A DNA stretch of 64,000 nt, from the NCBI RefSeq assembly GCF_000003815.2, contig NC_049986.1, positions 24,913,883 through 24,977,882 on the forward strand, written 5' to 3'. Positions 10,246 to 21,464 of this stretch are shown one piece after another. The first letter of the stretch is position 1. Each line of letters begins with the position of its first letter. This stretch comes from Branchiostoma floridae. Taxonomy: Eukaryota; Chordata; Leptocardii; Amphioxiformes; Branchiostomatidae. A program made the translations under genes and the position numbers. Under the pieces are notes generated by a model. The model worked only from the letters and a program-made list of their open reading frames with translations. It was not told the DNA's origin and did no database searches.

Positions 10246-13200
10246 AAAGTCAGTACATCCGCGGTAAAAAATAGTCCCGAGAAAGAGGCGACAAATTTGG
10301 ACCGATAGATTTTAGATTTTACTTTGTCGCACTGCTGTGTTCATCAGAACCCTCGCTTGTGTTAGTTGGCTGTGCTGCCCTTAACAACAGGAGTGTTTTT
10401 ATATACCGACGTTAGAAGGGGATCCCCCATGACCCATGATCCCCTAACGTCATTGTGTATACATGTACCTGCGGGGTCAGGTATCTTCAGTAAACAATGA
10501 TGTCATTTGTGAAGCATTGCCTAAAATACCCGGGACTTTCCAGCCGTTTCGGACGCTGGCAAATTACTCATTCAAACTCAGGCAAATCCGAGTTTAGTCA
10601 TTACGAGCACCTAAAGTGTTTTTCGCTAGATATTTCAGGCATCTATTTATCTATTCTTATATCTGGGTCGGTGCATGTATAGCCTCCAGGACATGACATG
10701 TTGAAAAATAAGCTGTGCAGACAGACATATAGGTCCTGGGTTCGAATACTGTCATGCTACCAATCTTGCGGGAAAGGTGACGTTAGTGTGTCAGGTCCGG
10801 CGCGCTGGCAGTGAAACGATGGTCCTGTAACGTACACGCTCCCTGTCAGTGGATTCTAAATAAAATTCTTCATACGTACATAAGGGCGCATCAACACTCT
10901 CTAAACCCTGATGGTGGCAGGTTCTTTCTATGATTCGCTGCTACCTGACGTCATCCGACGACTTCCGGAACATAAGTGCAGCGAATCATCTATCTGAAGA
11001 ACGTCGGAGTACTCGACCGAAAATTTAGGGTGAGTCTTTCTTCTGTTGTGTTGGAACAAAGATGAACACGTATTCGAAAATATCCTTCTATAAGCCTTAC
11101 AACTGCCCCTGGCGCTGCCTACGGCTGTACAGTTCCATCGCCATGGTGTCTTATTCTATAAAGTATTGCCGCACAATAAAAGAGACACACAAAAAAACGT
11201 TAATGTTACATTGTATAATGCAGACCGACAAGTCCAAAATGCTAACACAATGACGAAGGGCGCGGCCGTACCCTATTACAGCCAGGTCATATCGTTAGCC
11301 GTAACAAACCTCCGGCATTGCACGTCTACAGGTCCTGGAAGAAGTGTCATTTACACATTCAAAAGGCTTCCATAAAGACCCAGTCACTCATGTTCCCTTC
11401 ATTATTTGCCTTTTGTTTTCCTTTGCACCTGATGCCCGGCGCTTACAATGGCGCAGCCGATGGTGCTCGAGTCTTGACAAGCAAGCGGTGTAATTGTGAT
11501 ACCTATCAAACAAAGAACAACTGCGTCTGAAAACACTGTCGACCCGAGAGGTATGAGCATCATGTGCCATATTTAGACCATGACTAGTTGGTGGATTTTG
11601 CGGGGGAACTCCGCCCGACTGTTAGTCTGCAAGCTGTTTCCTCATGAAGAAGACGCGCAACAAAGTTTCCTCCAATTTGTTGAATTTAACTCGTTAGAAC
11701 ATAACTTCAGTGTGTTTCGGTCACTTTGGTGCACCTGGTAAGGTCATATCAACACCTACAGACGGCATTTACAGGTGTGTACAGGTGACAGGACAGGTGT
11801 ACAAGACAGGTGTGCAGCACAGGTGAGTGTTTTTTTCCTGAAGGACTTGTCACACTTCTGCTTATCCTGATTCCTTATGAGTTGCGTATTGAAAGTGTTT
11901 CAGAGGTAAGTAGAAAATATTGTACCTTGGTTTTTACTTTAAGCCAAATTCCAATCAAAAATTCAACAGAGAACCCTTGTAATACAATGTGCCTCCTACA
12001 GACAGTGCAAGGCCACAGGCAAAGTGGTAAACATCTACTTAATGTGGTGATTTTCTATCCTGTAGCACAAACACGGTACGGACTGTGTGTGTGCATGTGT
12101 GTGCGCGCGTGCGTGTGTGTATGTGTGGTGTGAGTGTATGAGTGTGTGATTGTGTGTGTGTGTATGTGCGTGTGTGTGATTGTGTGTGTATGTGCGTGTG
12201 TATGATTGTGAGTGTATGAGTGGGTGGGTGTATATGTCTTAATGTAGCCTCCTTTACCGGCGTCTCTGGGGCCCTTGGGCGGGAGGTGTATTCGCGATTT
12301 TTAACCGGGAATATATACGCCGGGAAAGGAATAATTATATACCGGGAAGCTTGCATTGGCCCCAGCACTAAATTAGAGCCTAATTTGCATAGTACTTATG
12401 AAGATACGAAAAAATGTAAATATAATACTTGTGAGTTAATAGAGGGAGAACACCAACATGCATAGATTATGTAAATGTGTAAAACATTTGCATGTATGAC
12501 ATAGAGCGTATTGTACACAACAAGAATTAGCGTATATAACGGGGGTGGCTATTGAGGACTGCAGCAAATTTCATTTATTATAACGCTAGAACGGCTTACG
12601 CTAGAGCCACCAAACTTAATGAGTATTCTTGCAATATTGTTGACAATAATTTTACAAAGTTTGATCAATTTTCCCCTTTTCGTGTTGCCCGGGTAACCGT
12701 TTCTTGGCAGTCATTTTTGACCAAAAATCGTTCATTTTGGTAATAATGTCTTTTTCACCTTTATTTGCTATATTACTGCTTTTTTCTTACATTAATAAAA
12801 TCTTAGGCTATCTGGAATATCCTTCATGAGTAAATATGCATAAATTATGCTGATTTGATTACGTCAACAACCAAAATCCAAGATGGCTGACCATATGGCA
12901 AGATCAAGAATAACTAGCTTATTAGCTCTTAGAATTTGTAACTACCTTGTATTTTTTCATCAAAAAACATTTAAATGATTGCCTTTTGTGATGAGAAGTT
13001 GCAAAAAAGTTTTTTGAAAATTGAAGGTGTTGGATATGATATGGTGAAGCCCAACTGGCATCTTAGGTGTGCATTACGTCATTGTATGATGTCATTTTGA
13101 CGTCATTGATATTGCTATTGGCAACACAAGTTTTAACCATCATCGTTCTGTTATCTGCACTTACTGTGACATGTATTAAGCACACCTTGAAGTAGAGTCA

Positions 13201-13398
13201 TAATAACGTGAAATTTCTTAAAATCTTCAGACATGTTGCCTACATCATTCCCTGAAATTTCGGTGGTTATACAATACAAATCGTTTAAGTGTTACTATAT
13301 AGGACTTAGAAGGGAGGGCCTCATGAGAAGACAACCCCCCCCCCCCCCGTCCAAGAAAAGCCCGGTCTGAATAGGATTTAAAAAAAAAAACTGATATA
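10246..13398. other. Non-coding stretch with SINE remnant and (TG)n tract
   Basis: No supportable gene. A tRNA-type B-box (GGGTTCGAATAC, 10738-10749), followed by TCTTGCGGGAAAGGTGA, looks like a decayed copy of the SINE at 37875. A perfect TGACGTCA at 10946-10953 and an ETS-like CTTCCGG nearby precede a donor-like GGGTGAGTC at about 11030. A plus-strand 5' exon is possible, but no coding exon was found to go with it. A TG-rich tract runs about 12083-12215. Confidence 0.5.
12083..12215. repeat. Imperfect (TG)n tract
   Basis: Long TG/TATG alternation. The minus-strand ORF here (His/Thr-rich) is an artefact of the repeat. Confidence 0.9.
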
Positions 13399-13432
13399 GT
13401 TACCCCGTTGATAAAGGTGAACTAGTGTTATC
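13399..13432. mobile_element. Solo terminal repeat of the 58261-type MITE
   Basis: GATAAAGGTGAACTAGTGTT and the preceding GTTACCCC match, with a few changes, the terminal inverted repeat of the element at 58261-58477. No partner end is seen nearby. Confidence 0.55.
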
Positions 13433-13439
13433 TTTTTGT

Positions 13440-14780
13440 ATCTTACTTTTTTTAAATTTTATTCATAAATCAAAAGAAAGAAGTTACAAAACAGTAAACC
13501 ATCCATCCACAAGTATGAAGTAATAAAAATAATGCATCAAATAAGTAAGAAATAATATAGTACCATCAAGAGCATAACGTTCCCCATTTGCCCCGGTGTT
13601 TCAGCAGTTTTCCCCTCCTTGTTGCAATAGAATATTCAACTTTGTGGAAGAAATTGATATAATTTAGAAAAGAATGAAAGTTAACATGATTGGCCTTTCT
13701 ACTTTTATAAATACACATTTTGGCTAGTAAAATAACAAGATTGCCTATTTTGGGAGCGTCTAAATGCAAATTACCAAAAATAACATTAAAAGCATTGAGG
13801 TGAAGTCTTAACCCTGTCTTCTGTTGAAACCTATTTTGAATGTTTTGCCAAAAGGAAACTAAATAAGGACAGTCCCAAAAGACATGTTGGTACGTTTCTT
13901 CTTCTGCGTGGCAAAAGGAACATAGTGGACTGTCTATACATTTCCAAATGTACAATAACCTATTTGTTGGTAAAAATCTATGTACAATTCTATATTGGAA
14001 AAATCTTGTGGTTGGGTCTATTGTGCAGTGGATAATGGAAGTATAGACTTGTCTCCAAGGGATTGGGGTGTCAAAGAGGTACAGCCATGACAACTGAACA
14101 TTATGTGACACATCTGTCAACTTGTAAGACATTAAAAAGAACTTATACATACATCTTAATATTCTTAAGCCATGTACTATCATATTGATCTGGAATACAA
14201 GTAAAAAGATGAGGTGACTCAAGCAAACTAGCCTTCCATTTTGAAGGAATTGCAGTGTAAAGCTGCAAGTACTGGAGGGGGCTACAAACATTACTATATT
14301 TCATACAGAATTGATTATATGACATTAAGGAACAATCTGAATTCAAAATATTATTTATAAACAAAATACCTCTATTCAAAAATGAACTTAAAAAGAAAGG
14401 TTTCCCTCCAATAAGAATATTAGAATTCATACACAGTAATTGTTGCCTGGCTTCAGCTGGAGTTGTGGGGGTCTTGTGCTGATATTGGTACCATGCATTT
14501 GCAATATCAGATAGAAATGGGTTTAGCTTGAAATACTGTAAGCTATCCAACTGCAAGAAAGGTAATAGTTGAAATCCAACAGAAAGATATAAACCTAATG
14601 ACCAGGAGGCGAACCAATCAGGGTTAAAATATAATTTGGGCATCCATGACGCCTTAATAGTGAGTGCAAAGGCGTATAAATTAATTAAATTCAGACCGCC
14701 AATTTCAATTGTAAATAGTTTTCCTGCTTACTCTTTCAGGACCCCCATTCCAAATAAAGTAGAATTATCTTCTCATAAAG
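13440..14780 (-). mobile_element. Decayed Tx1/L1-like LINE, 3' part
   Basis: Minus-strand frames 14643-14143 and 14291-13566 join through a frameshift. A further frameshift upstream near 14690 separates GGLNLINLYAFALTIKASWM from the rest. The C-terminal part has C-x2-C...H-x3-DCPYLVSFW, the zinc-knuckle-like ending of Tx1/L1-type reverse transcriptases. No RT catalytic motif remains, so this is a 5'-truncated dead copy. Confidence 0.7.
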
Positions 14781-14889
14781 GTCAAAGAAAGACTTACTCG
14801 GAGTGGGGAGTAGAATTATACCTTACTTTTAATTGTAACTTACTTTGTAAACTTTACATATCACCAGGATTGCTTGTAGTCGGTAGCTC

Positions 14890-15543
14890 CTATTTCAGGA
14901 AGTGCGTGTATGATTCACGGATATTTTTTCTTTTAAAGGCAGATTTCTGCATAACTGGTTTTAATTGCACATTTTCTTAGACAATGGCACCAAAATACAT
15001 CTGCTATGCATCATCATCATCATCATCGCGGGCTGCTTGCCCGGACCAAGTCCACCCTCTCCTTCCAGACGTCTCTGTCCCCCATAGCGTTCTTTAGGTC
15101 CTCGACCCGAAGCCCCACATCGCGGGCAAGTTGCTGTGGCCATGCAGCAATACATTATTCCGAAATTTTGCACCATTTTTAAAATTTTGCACTGAATATG
15201 TCGGACTGCGGTACTTTGCTTTTCAGACGAAGACCCAAAATGTGCAATTTCAGGAGGAAAATGGCCCCAAAGTCACCCTTTCATACGCAAATGACTAATC
15301 AAAGTTGGCTCTGCAATGCTGAATGGACCTTAGCAAATTATACATCTCCAACAATTTGCACCGTTTCGTGAGCTATGGCACAGGAGATCAACACAAACTT
15401 TTATGTAATATTCCCACCCCAATTCCAAAGTAGCGTATGATCAATGTTATGCCTGATTTCTGTGCTGTAATCTGTACAGCCTGGTGTTATTGTCCTAGCT
15501 AATCTTCACAGTCTGATGTTATTGTCCCAGCAACAACAGCAGC
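14890..15543 (+). promoter_or_regulatory. 5' flank of the LRR-TIR gene, shared with the LRR-kinase gene
   Basis: The flank aligns by eye with 33630-34121. Shared segments include CAGATTTCTGCATAACTGG, GCCATGCAGCAAT, AAGACCCAAAAT and a GTTATTGTCCCAGCA-like stretch just before the ATG. No TATA box was identified. A LINE 3' fragment interrupts it at about 15005-15136. Confidence 0.6.
15005..15136 (-). mobile_element. LINE 3'-end fragment with (ATG)n tail
   Basis: The minus strand reads ...DRDVWKERVDLVRASSPR followed by a stop and a run of GATGATGATG, the normal 3' terminus of a LINE ORF plus microsatellite tail. It lies in sequence otherwise shared between two gene promoters, so it inserted after the duplication. 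Confidence 0.65.
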
Positions 15544-16687
15544 ATGCAGAGGAGCCGTGTGACGTGCCGAGCTGCTGCAGTCAGTGTCCTCGGTCTCCTG
15601 TGGGCCGTCACGGCTGCCGTCACCTGCCCGGAGACATGTGATTGTGGAACTGACGGGGAGGTTGACTGTAGAAGACGGGGGCTCACAGTCGTTCCCGCCA
15701 ACATACCATTGAATACAACTGTTCTCTATCTGAGCTCCAATAACATACAGAACCTGTCTGATGCGGATTTCTCCAACCTCACCAGCCTGGAGACGCTTTA
15801 TCTGTACAACAACGACATCCGGGTTCTCCCTGGCGGAGTGTTTTCACATCTCACCAGTCTGCAGAAGCTGCATCTATCTGATAATCACATACCTGACCTC
15901 CCGGATGGAGTATTCTCACATCTCACCAGCTTGAATGAGCTTCACCTGAACAACAATAACATCTCGAGTCTGCCCACTGGAATGTTCTCACATCTCACCA
16001 GTCTGCAGGAGCTGCGGCTATCTGGTAATCATATAGCTGACCTCCCTCATGGAGTATTCTCAAACCTGACCAGTTTGAGAGATCTTTACCTGGACAACAA
16101 TAACATCTCGAGTCTGCCCACTGGAGTGTTCTCACATCTCACCAGTCTGCAGGAGCTGCGGCTATCTGGTAATCATATAGCTGACCTCCCGGATGGAGTG
16201 TTCTCAAATCTGACAGGTTTGGAAGGGCTTCGCCTGGACAACAATAACATCTCGAGTCTGCCCACTGGAATGTTCTCACATCTCACCAGTCTGAAGTGGC
16301 TGCGGCTATCTAATAATCGTATAGTTGACCTACCGGATGGAGTATTCTCAAATCTGACCAGTTTGGAATGGCTTCACCTGTCCAACAATAACATCTCAAG
16401 TCTGCCCACTGCAATGTTGTCACATCTCACCAGTCTGCAGCACCTTCTCATAGCTGGAAATCCATGGAAGTGTGACTGTAGTTTACATGGTCTACTAACT
16501 TCAGCACGTCGGCGCGCTTTGATCAAGGATAGCCCTACCTGCAGCTCCCCTCCCCACAGGGAAGGCGACGCGCTGTTCTCTGTTACAGTAGACAAAGTTT
16601 GTCAGAGCCGCGGGGACTGCACCACGGGAAGTGCTGATGACACTTGTGCTTGCAACGTGCGCTGGACTGGCCCATTCTGTGAGAAAG
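15544..16687 (+). CDS. Exon 1: signal peptide, LRRNT, about 10 LRRs, LRRCT, EGF-like
   Basis: The single large exon ends in phase 1 (GAGAAAG|GTAAG). LRR units follow TSLxxLxLxxNxIxxLPxGVFSHL, alternating an SGNHIADLPDGVFS type with an NNNISSLPTGVFS type to give a 144-bp super-repeat. The cap NPWKCDCSLHGLL is LRRCT. CQSRGDCTTG...CACNVRWTGPFC is EGF-like. The layout LxSLPxGVF resembles the LRRV modules of agnathan VLRs. Confidence 0.9.
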
Positions 16688-19600
16688 GTAAGATGTTTTG
16701 AAATATTCTTTGACAGGCTTTAACAAAGCTTCAACAAACAATCAACTTCATGCCCATGGGGTAACTTCAATGGACCGATCCTGAAGCCCCGTCACTTGTT
16801 CGATCATGGTCCTATTTCGAACACCTCCGTCAAAAAATATATATTCGGTCACTGTTCACTTGCAGAAGCTAACTTGGCCCTTGGAAAGGAAGCATCGCAG
16901 AGTTCTACACTTCGTAACGGTGTTGGAGCGGAAAAGGCTGTGGATGGTTCAACTGAAGACTGCGCTGCAACAGACTTGGAATATCAGCCATGGTGGCAGG
17001 TGGACCTGGCAGGTTACTACAGGGTCAGCCGGGTCAACATTGGGGTCGTCTATCCCTTTTTTGGTAAGTGGTTTCTGCACGGACGTTTACAGCTACATGC
17101 ACTTGCATCAATGAAAATTTATTGCAAGTTCATGCCCATGGGGCTAATTGCAGGTGAACAAAATCAAATACATGAAGTGATTGAGAACAGGTAAATAATC
17201 TAAATTCTAACATATGAAGATTAACTGATTGTACGTACATACAGAATATCGGATACGATTCTAAACCTACATTACTATTGCGGGGTTTGACTTCTTCTTT
17301 AAAAACAGTTGAAAAGGAAATGTCCCACATTTTCTATCATAGATTGATTCGGCGATGTTAGCAGGAAGTGTGTCTTTTGTGTGTTTTTTAACAATGAAAA
17401 TTTGGTATGATTTCAGACACCCTTTCGAATAGTGTGTTTCTTTCTTGCATCAATAGCCATCTATGGCTACCTAATTACTCTTTGTCATCAAAAACAAAAC
17501 TGTGGCCATCACCACTCAATCCGAGCAATTATCTTATCGAGATACGATTTTCATATTTGTACAAAAAGTGAAGCAAAACAATTATATTCCTCGCCTCTTC
17601 CGCTGTGTGAAGTCGTTTGGTATTGGATACTAGTATGATGATGATGATGGTGTCTTTACTGAAGGTGACACATTCTGCCTGACTTTACCAGGAACATTTC
17701 TACTTGTCACTTCATGACTTGTTTTACAGGAGACACATTAATGGTGCGGTTTGGGCCGAACGAGGACTTCACACGGAATGGACAATGCGGACAGAATTAC
17801 TGGCTTAGGTCTGGGTACCAGACTATTGTTGAGGCGGACTGCGACCCGCCGATGTACGGCCGTTATGTGTCAGTACAGGCAATACCACCGGAAGGCGAGA
17901 ACACAACCCTTTTGGCAATGTGCGAGGTCGAGGTCTATATTACAGGTAAGACATAGCTCTTTTTGTCTAATGTCCATACCAGAAAAAGTGATGAAAGGGG
18001 AAGAGCTAGGGTGTAGCGATAATGAAGTGTACAGCCCGGAAACGTCGTTTATGTTGTTTTTATCATGGACAACACCACTGTCAGTGAGGTGGCACCGCAT
18101 TCAATCGACACTACTGTATTTAACAGTCAACATGGGATAAAAGAAGAAGAATATATACGAATTGATTATTCTTGACAATTTCAATTCCAGAGGCCTGTTG
18201 TAACAATACAATCAGCATAACGAACGGCCAGATCACCGCTAATAACGGCTTCTGCTCTGGGGACAGAATCGAGTTCTCTTGTGACCCTGGATATGAGCTT
18301 GTCGGTAGCTCTGTCGTCTTCTGTCAGGATAACCATTGGGACCGAGAGATTCCGACATGCCAACGTGAGTGGACGAAACGGCTTCTTCTTTCTAATTTAT
18401 TTGGAAACTCATACTATATACAGGCTTTCCAGACCTGAAATAGGGACGGATGGGGCGGGGGTAATATAAATTTATTGTTTGTACAGTTGTACAAGGTACA
18501 AAGAAAGGCATCTACCAATGCATAACTACATGATACAGTGACATAAGGCTAATCTACCCAATATAAGAGTGTGTAGAGGAAAACAGTGGAAAACAGGCTA
18601 GGTGTACAAGACATAAAAAACTTTCACAAGAAAGCACCTTAAGAGAAAAACATCAGTCTAAGGTAAAAACTACAGTAACTGCCTTCCACATAGAGAGAGC
18701 TCATGATATGGTTTATTAGACAGCGTTTCCACCACTACTGAAAGGTGGCAATAACGAGCCTGGTATCCAGTAATTGCGAAGAGGAGAGAAGAGCTATATT
18801 ACGGCTGCATACCAGGCTAGGCAATAGCAGATGGCAACTGTTGCGTCGCCCTCTAGATTGCCATAAATAAATCAAAAAGTTGTAATTCCGCATCATCATC
18901 AGACCGAAGTATCATTCCCAATCATTGGACGGACTTCGCGTCTCCTGGGTCGGTATTCGTGTCGGTATTACCATTCTGGTGCCATTCTGGTGGAAACTAA
19001 CTAAAAATTGTAATTATACAGTATCATCGGTCATCACCAGCGGCATCAGCATCGGTATCGCCACGGCGCTGATTGTGGGAGTCTTCTCCATGGTCTTCCT
19101 GAGACGAAGAGAAGACGATGAACAATTGCCTGAGCTCGACTTTCAGCCAGATGATGATGCTAGTGAGTTGATTTATTTTTTTTCCTTTTAAGGACAGTTA
19201 TTTATACATCTGTATTTTCTTCAACCGACGTTTAAAGTCAGGGTCAGTTCAAATCACTACAAGTCCTAAGATCTTTGTTACATTTTGTCTGACCCTTTCC
19301 TCTGCCCCCATGACCTCAATGAAAAGCGGCCTGCAGGGCGATTCAAGTTTTTTATGAATAAAAACAAATGTTCACATCTAAAAGAAAAACCTTTTATGCT
19401 GTAGTTTATCTTTAGCCAAATGATGTGATATCTTATAGCATCAAGAGTAATTTCTTAAAAAATATAGTTGAGAAGATCTTCCCAATGTGTGTTTGTGGAA
19501 CAGGTTTGCTATCTTAGTACAGATATAGTTGAGGCATTTAGCTTCGCTAAGCTAGGCTAAACTGATGATTTAATATTTGCTGGTTTGTACTTCAGCGGAA

Positions 19601-20136
19601 ATTCAAAGGTAATGAAATGTGCACACTAATCTATGTCTGATGCAGGAACCACTGAAGGATGCCTCAAATACGACGTGTTCATCTCGTACAGCAGTAAAGA
19701 GTCGCCTTGGGTAAGAGATCTACAAAATGATCTTGAACAAAATGGTTACATCGTGTGTTTACATGAACGTGACTTTCTTGCTGGTGAATCAGTACTTACC
19801 AATATGGCGGACGCAATTTACCAAAGCCGCAAGGTAATATTGGTCATGTCCAAAAACTTCATCAAGAGTGGTTGGTGCAGGCATGAACTGAACCTTGCTT
19901 GGAAACGTAAACTTGACAGAAGAGAAAACTGTGTTGTTGTCGTTAAGTACGATAACTGTAAGATACCAAGAGAGTTAGCTAAGCTTACATATTTGGACTT
20001 GACAACACAAACAGGCAAGGAAACATTTCGGGCTAGGTTGCACGAATCGCTTGGACCAGCAGGCGTATCAGTTGAGACATGTGATGTAAGTGAAAACAAA
20101 GAAAGGGAGGAGCTGTTGCAAGGGAATGTGGAATAA
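15544..20136 (+). CDS. LRR-EGF-FTP lectin-CCP-TM-TIR receptor (complete, 6 exons)
   Basis: Exons are 15544-16687, 16866-17063, 17730-17945, 18191-18364, 19022-19162 and 19646-20136. All borders are AG/GT and all internal introns are phase 1. The total is 2364 nt, giving 787 aa and a stop. Order: signal peptide (MQRSRVTCRAAAVSVLGLL), LRRNT (CPETCDC), about ten 24-residue LRRs, LRRCT, one EGF-like module, an F-type-lectin (FTP) domain split over two exons, one CCP/sushi module, one transmembrane helix and a cytoplasmic TIR domain. It should be a type I surface receptor signalling through TIR-adaptor contacts. An FTP plus CCP stalk between LRR and TIR is not a Toll-like receptor layout. The start is fixed by homology of MQRSRVTC in all three LRR genes. 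AATAAA occurs at 21408-21413. Ligand is unknown. Confidence 0.88.
16866..17063 (+). CDS. Exon 2: FTP/F-type lectin domain, first half
   Basis: Encodes EANLALGKEASQSSTLRN...KAVDGS...QPWWQVDLAGYYRVSRVNI. The NLALGKxAxQSS, AVDG and PWWQVDL motifs are diagnostic of fucolectin/FTP domains. Symmetric phase 1-1 exon. No His equivalent to the fucose-binding motif is seen. Confidence 0.85.
17730..17945 (+). CDS. Exon 3: FTP/F-type lectin domain, second half
   Basis: Encodes GDTLMVRFGPNEDFTRNGQC...GRYVSVQAIPP...LAMCEVEVY. The GRYVSV and CEVEV motifs end FTP domains. The intron before it (17064-17729) has no CUB exon, unlike the paralogous position in the kinase receptor. Confidence 0.85.
18191..18364 (+). 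CDS. Exon 4: CCP/sushi domain
   Basis: Encodes EACCNNTISITNGQ...GDRIEFSCDPGYELVG...WDREIPTCQ, with the FSCDPGYEL and W...PTC signature of a complement-control module. Phase 1-1. The gene has one such exon; the kinase paralogue has three. Confidence 0.88.
18430..18850. other. Intron 4 sequence shared with the kinase paralogue
   Basis: TCATGATATGGTTTATTAGA and GCGTTTCCAC...GTGGCAA, with preceding AAGACAT...AAGA blocks, recur at 47660-47800 ahead of the kinase receptor's TM exon. This shows that homology of the two genes includes introns. Confidence 0.7.
19022..19162 (+). CDS. Exon 5: transmembrane and juxtamembrane
   Basis: Encodes SGISIGIATALIVGVFSMVF, then a basic stop-transfer FLRRRE and an acidic PELDFQPDDDA. 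It matches the 48006-48188 exon (GIATALIV..., VVFLRRR, ELDFLPD), which leads into a kinase instead of a TIR. Ends in phase 1, GCT A|GTGAGT. Confidence 0.88.
19646..20136 (+). CDS. Exon 6: TIR domain and stop
   Basis: Box 1 is YDVFISYSS, and the box 2/BB-loop region is LHERDFLAGESV. Also visible are SRKVILVMSKNFIKSGWC and HELNLAW. The Pro usual in the TLR BB loop (RDxxPG) is Ala here. The FW of box 3 is not conserved. A donor-like GTAAGT at about 20086 near the 3' end raises a small chance of a further exon, but the TIR fold is complete without it. Confidence 0.88.
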
Positions 20137-21464
20137 TTGAAAAGTTTTGATGTAGTAGTAGATATCTATCTTGATTGAGAGATGTGATAAGATCATTAAA
20201 CTTTAGCCAGGTTAGAACATCTGACAGATCTTTGAATTGTCAAGGGACCTTACAACTATTTAGTAAGTAAGTAACCATGATTAGCCCTTAAGTCAGGCTA
20301 AAAGTCAAGTTAATCTTGGTAAACAAGTTAACCGTGGCTAACCGTTTGGGTAAGCTAGCAAGTTAGACTTGTAAAAACGTAAGTATCTTATTAGCATATG
20401 TCAAGGCAACAGAGTTCACAACATTCATCAGCGTAGGATTGACAGAATGTCTTGAGAGGCACGCTTTTGTAAAATGCGTAGAGAGCCTAACAACTTTAAT
20501 TCTAGAGGCAGTCCAAATTGGAAAATATTTACCGGTGGCATAAGAGATTTAAGACAGTGTATGTAATCAGAGTAGGTTTGTTTGTTTATAACTAGATAGG
20601 CAACATTTCCGAGCAATGTCAACAAAGTAGTATCAAATTGCCACTGGCTTTTGATGCCGACTAATGCCGTAAATATGCTAGGAGATTGAGTATTGACCAA
20701 TCCTTTGAAAGCTTTGCCTAATTGAAATTGACAAGAATATCGAAATCAGGCTTCCCTCTTAAGTCATTGTGCCTTTTACTATAATGTCAGTTATTGAAGG
20801 CTTACTTTTTTTGCGACTTTGCAATTTCATGTTGTAACCAAATTTGTCGCATGAAGTGTTTAGTCGTTTTAGAAAACAGTTTGTTAGGAAGTATGAATGT
20901 ACATATTGATCTATCAGCAAATCTTTTTTTGTGATTGATGTGTTTGAAAATAGCCATAATAACAATTTGTCGCATCGAGTGTTAAGTCATTTTATACAAC
21001 ATGTCGTTAGGATGTATGAGTGTAAATATTGATCTATCAGTAATTTTTTGTGATTGATGTGAATTTGAAAATAGCAATTGCAAATAGAAAATGAACTCTT
21101 ACAATAGACCGTTAGGGTGTATATATATTGACATTCATGTCAGAATTTTATCTCAATGGTGATAATAACACTCATTAATACTTGTTATTCAAATTCTTCC
21201 AAAATATAAACATTGTTTGTGTATTCTTATAGAGTTTTGTGATGTTGTTGACTAAATATATTTTTGTGAGTCAAGATAATCAGTTCAAGTCAATATAGAG
21301 ATATGCTAGTAAACTATACACCTTTAGTTTGTACTGTTAGGAGTAGAATCGTACAGAAATGTACTACATGTGTACATGTAGGCTTACAAGACTTGGCCAT
21401 GTATCACAATAAAACTAACTGATGATAAGGTTTTACTTATTGTAACTAGTTACTTTAAGAAACC
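20137..21464 (+). other. 3' UTR/flank of the LRR-TIR gene with a tandem duplication
   Basis: No ORF of interest. A diverged duplication of about 120 bp lies at 20836-20955 and 20965-21078 (shared AATTTGTCGCAT and ATTGATCTATCAG). AATAAA at 21408-21413 is the first clear polyadenylation hexamer after the stop, so the 3' UTR may be about 1.3 kb. Confidence 0.5.

Noticed and set aside
12039-12368. His/Thr-rich minus-strand ORF
   Set aside because: Translation of a TG dinucleotide tract.
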